64,000 nucleotides of DNA, taken from assembly GCA_016124585.1 (NCBI GenBank), contig WGNL01000007.1, forward strand, positions 186,001 to 250,000, written 5' to 3'. Source of the stretch: Bacteroidota bacterium. GTDB taxonomy: Bacteria > Bacteroidota > Bacteroidia > Chitinophagales > Saprospiraceae. This document shows, piece by piece, positions 63,501 to 64,000 of the stretch; position 1 is the first letter of the stretch; every line of letters starts with the position of its first letter. Under the pieces are notes generated by a model. That model was not told the DNA's origin. It ran no database searches and was given only the letters and a program-made list of their open reading frames with translations. Made by a program: the position numbers and the translations under genes.

Positions 63501-63892
63501 TTGTAAGTGCCAAGGCCTGGCAAGCTAGGTGTCCAGTTGGTAGCCGTGATATTGTTTGGGGCGTCAGTTAGGTCAATGACCATGAGGCCGTTGGCAGATT
63601 CATTGATGACGTAGGCATAATTTCCCCAAGTTTTGATGTCTCGCCAAGTAGAATTTGCGCCGGGCAAAAACTTAACCTCAACAGCATTGCTTGGGTCGGC
63701 AACACTCACTACCGAAACTCCTGTGACCGTACCAACAAGAGCATATTCGGTGCCATCATCTGGATCCACCCAACCCCAAACATCATTGAGGTCTTGGGTG
63801 TAATCAACTTGGTCAAGTAGGGTCATGTTCAGTTGGCAAAACACTTTGCCAAACGTGCCAATAAACAACAATGCGAGTAGGAGTTTTTTCAT
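60569..63892 (-). CDS. T9SS surface protein: LVIVD propeller, regulatory-like domain and four PKD domains
   Basis: 1107 residues with signal peptide (LLLALLFIGTFGKVFCQ). Residues about 20-350 form a choice-of-anchor-B/LVIVD beta-propeller (ALVGTVTGVSVVSV, YAYVINESANGLMVIDL, TAHNIYIDEFGYAYIAG, YAHDVYVRDNKMYASEI). A carboxypeptidase-regulatory-like domain follows (GKVTDAVTGLPVQGANAHI, GVYKTGQAIPGVFDVTF), then two jelly-roll-like blocks and four PKD domains (WNWTFEGGTPS, YTWDFGDGNSS, YNWNFPGGTPA, YSWTFGDGGTS). The C-terminal type A sorting domain has ASPNPFSQHLMV and GVFFLRLQVDGKIG. It is exported by type IX secretion and kept at or beyond the surface. The function of the propeller is unknown. 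Confidence 0.88.
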   Translation of the reverse strand: MKKLLLALLFIGTFGKVFCQLNMTLLDQVDYTQDLNDVWGWVDPDDGTEYALVGTVTGVSVVSVADPSNAVEVKFLPGANSTWRDIKTWGNYAYVINESANGLMVIDLTDAPNNITATNWTPSLPGLGTYNTAHNIYIDEFGYAYIAGANVNSGGMLIVDVHTTPGTPIFVAAGPANYAHDVYVRDNKMYASEIYAGRLAIYDVSDKMNITLLGEQQTPYNFTHNAWLNDAGDVVFTTDEKANAPIAVYDISDLSNIQELDQFRPIATLGANVIPHNVHVWNDWLIISYYTDGGIIADASRPENVIEVGNWDSFLGGNGGFSGAWGAYPFLPSGIVLLTDIGNGLFVCGANYVRACWLEGKVTDAVTGLPVQGANAHIASTQANTATSGIDGVYKTGQAIPGVFDVTFTANGYQSKTVNATLENGVLTTLNVQLTPLSSYTFSGQTVKVSDGTPVGGTQVVLKNDQTQYTAVSDASGNFNFPGVFGGDYSLYAGAWGYITSEIDVTVGSGTIPPVVELVKGYYDDFALDFNWTTSATATTGAWELGEPVGTEYNGNESNPDFDLPNDFGDQCYVTGNGGGGAGDFDIDNGSVTLTSPVMDLTTYNKPVLKYSTWFFNSGGSGAPNDNFVISISNGTEVVTLETITQSGSVWRPESEFDLLDLIPITNNMQVSFVASDINPGHLVEAAVDGFKVEDTSPYPIFSADITNGCLPLTVQFMDSSDTTFLWNWTFEGGTPSTSTEQNPTVIYSTPGTFNVTLTVTTQTASVYTIERPNLITVGQAPTAGFTKATTANVVDFSNTSVGATSYTWDFGDGNSSTAANPSHIYSSIGDFPVTLTVTNNCGTDVFTGTVSILVIPPTATFTQSGSNGCAPFTVNFTSSPVGAPDTYNWNFPGGTPASSTDPNPTIVYNTAGTYSVQLTVANAAGSNTSTLNQGITVGSEPTALFSFGVNEFDATFTNNSVGAASYSWTFGDGGTSTDANPTHTYAANGAYEVTLEATNECGFTVFTQTVNVDVSGTTFLDGTGYSLLASPNPFSQHLMVSYELPANAAAANLLIFNVLGEQLDEVALTGNSGKVSIGEKINGNGVFFLRLQVDGKIGRAIRVVKI

Positions 63893-63959
63893 AACAGGAT
63901 GCTTTGTTTTTACGTAAAATGAAGGATTGGAATAGAAAGCAGGTGATTTTAAAGGTGGG

Positions 63960-63967
63960 CAAAGTTA
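63960..63967 (-). promoter_or_regulatory. Candidate -7 box for the T9SS LVIVD/PKD protein gene
   Basis: On the minus strand the sequence is TAACTTTG, an exact TAnnTTTG match, 68 nt upstream of the ATG at 63892. No TTG lies at the expected -33 distance, so it is only a candidate. Confidence 0.35.
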
Positions 63968-64000
63968 ATTTTTTTCAACTGCCTACAGATTTATGAGCGC

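Noticed and set aside
1-64000. tRNA, rRNA, CRISPR array or insertion sequence
   Set aside because: I found no cloverleaf-like intergenic sequence, no repeat-spacer array, and no transposase gene with terminal repeats.

Overview
The window reads as chromosomal DNA of a Bacteroidota bacterium, most likely of the Saprospiria (Haliscomenobacter/Lewinella-like). The evidence is: secreted proteins ending in type IX secretion (T9SS) sorting domains of both type A and the gliding-associated type B; LytS/LytTR two-component genes with an N-terminal propeller sensor; an ECF sigma / anti-sigma pair of Bacteroidota type; a PVC-type haem protein with HEAT repeats; starts preceded by A-rich stretches with little Shine-Dalgarno signal; and several -7 boxes close to TAnnTTTG. 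I see no tRNA, rRNA, CRISPR array, insertion sequence or prophage gene.

Layout. 1-333 is the end of an efflux adaptor. 639-6681 (minus) is a compact locus: LytTR response regulator, 87-residue orphan protein, DyP-type peroxidase, propeller histidine kinase, with similar 21-bp-phased direct repeats at both ends of the locus. 6844-19422 (plus) holds recJ, a 2129-residue T9SS surface protein, a large FAD/Fe-S oxidoreductase carrying three kinds of in-frame repeat insertion, an orphan gene and mnmD. 19486-27026 is mostly minus: a T9SS sugar dehydrogenase, then a sugar block of MFS transporter plus trehalase, and a helical-repeat protein. 27466-28744 holds a caspase-fold protein lacking both catalytic residues and a small partner. 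28803-37464 is housekeeping: phosphatase, queG, a CheY-like protein, an SGNH esterase, ppk1, a DUF72 protein, rsgA and superoxide dismutase. 37618-41071 (minus) is an ECF sigma system; a shared promoter-like motif precedes both the sigma gene and a PepSY-like lipoprotein gene. 41319-46303 (plus) has a response regulator lacking its phospho-acceptor Asp, a polytopic membrane protein, a cyclase-family hydrolase and two orphan genes. 46373-52881 contains two c-type haem proteins flanking an isolated XisI-family gene and an AT-rich orphan. 53063-64000 has an AraC / aldehyde dehydrogenase / DUF779 module, a PadR-M23 pair behind twin operators, a membrane-anchored MutS-like ATPase with an AhpD-like partner, and a T9SS LVIVD/PKD protein.

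Two themes cut across the window. First, regulation is unusually legible: twin LytTR-like sites, a two-gene ECF promoter motif and a duplicated PadR palindrome. Second, there is a population of degenerate 7-nt-phase (once 8-nt) repeats, often folded as inverted repeats, at gene junctions and in two cases inside coding sequence, where three units make one 7-residue peptide repeat. A separate 62-bp two-palindrome module occurs twice in one gene. These repeats are the least explained structure here.
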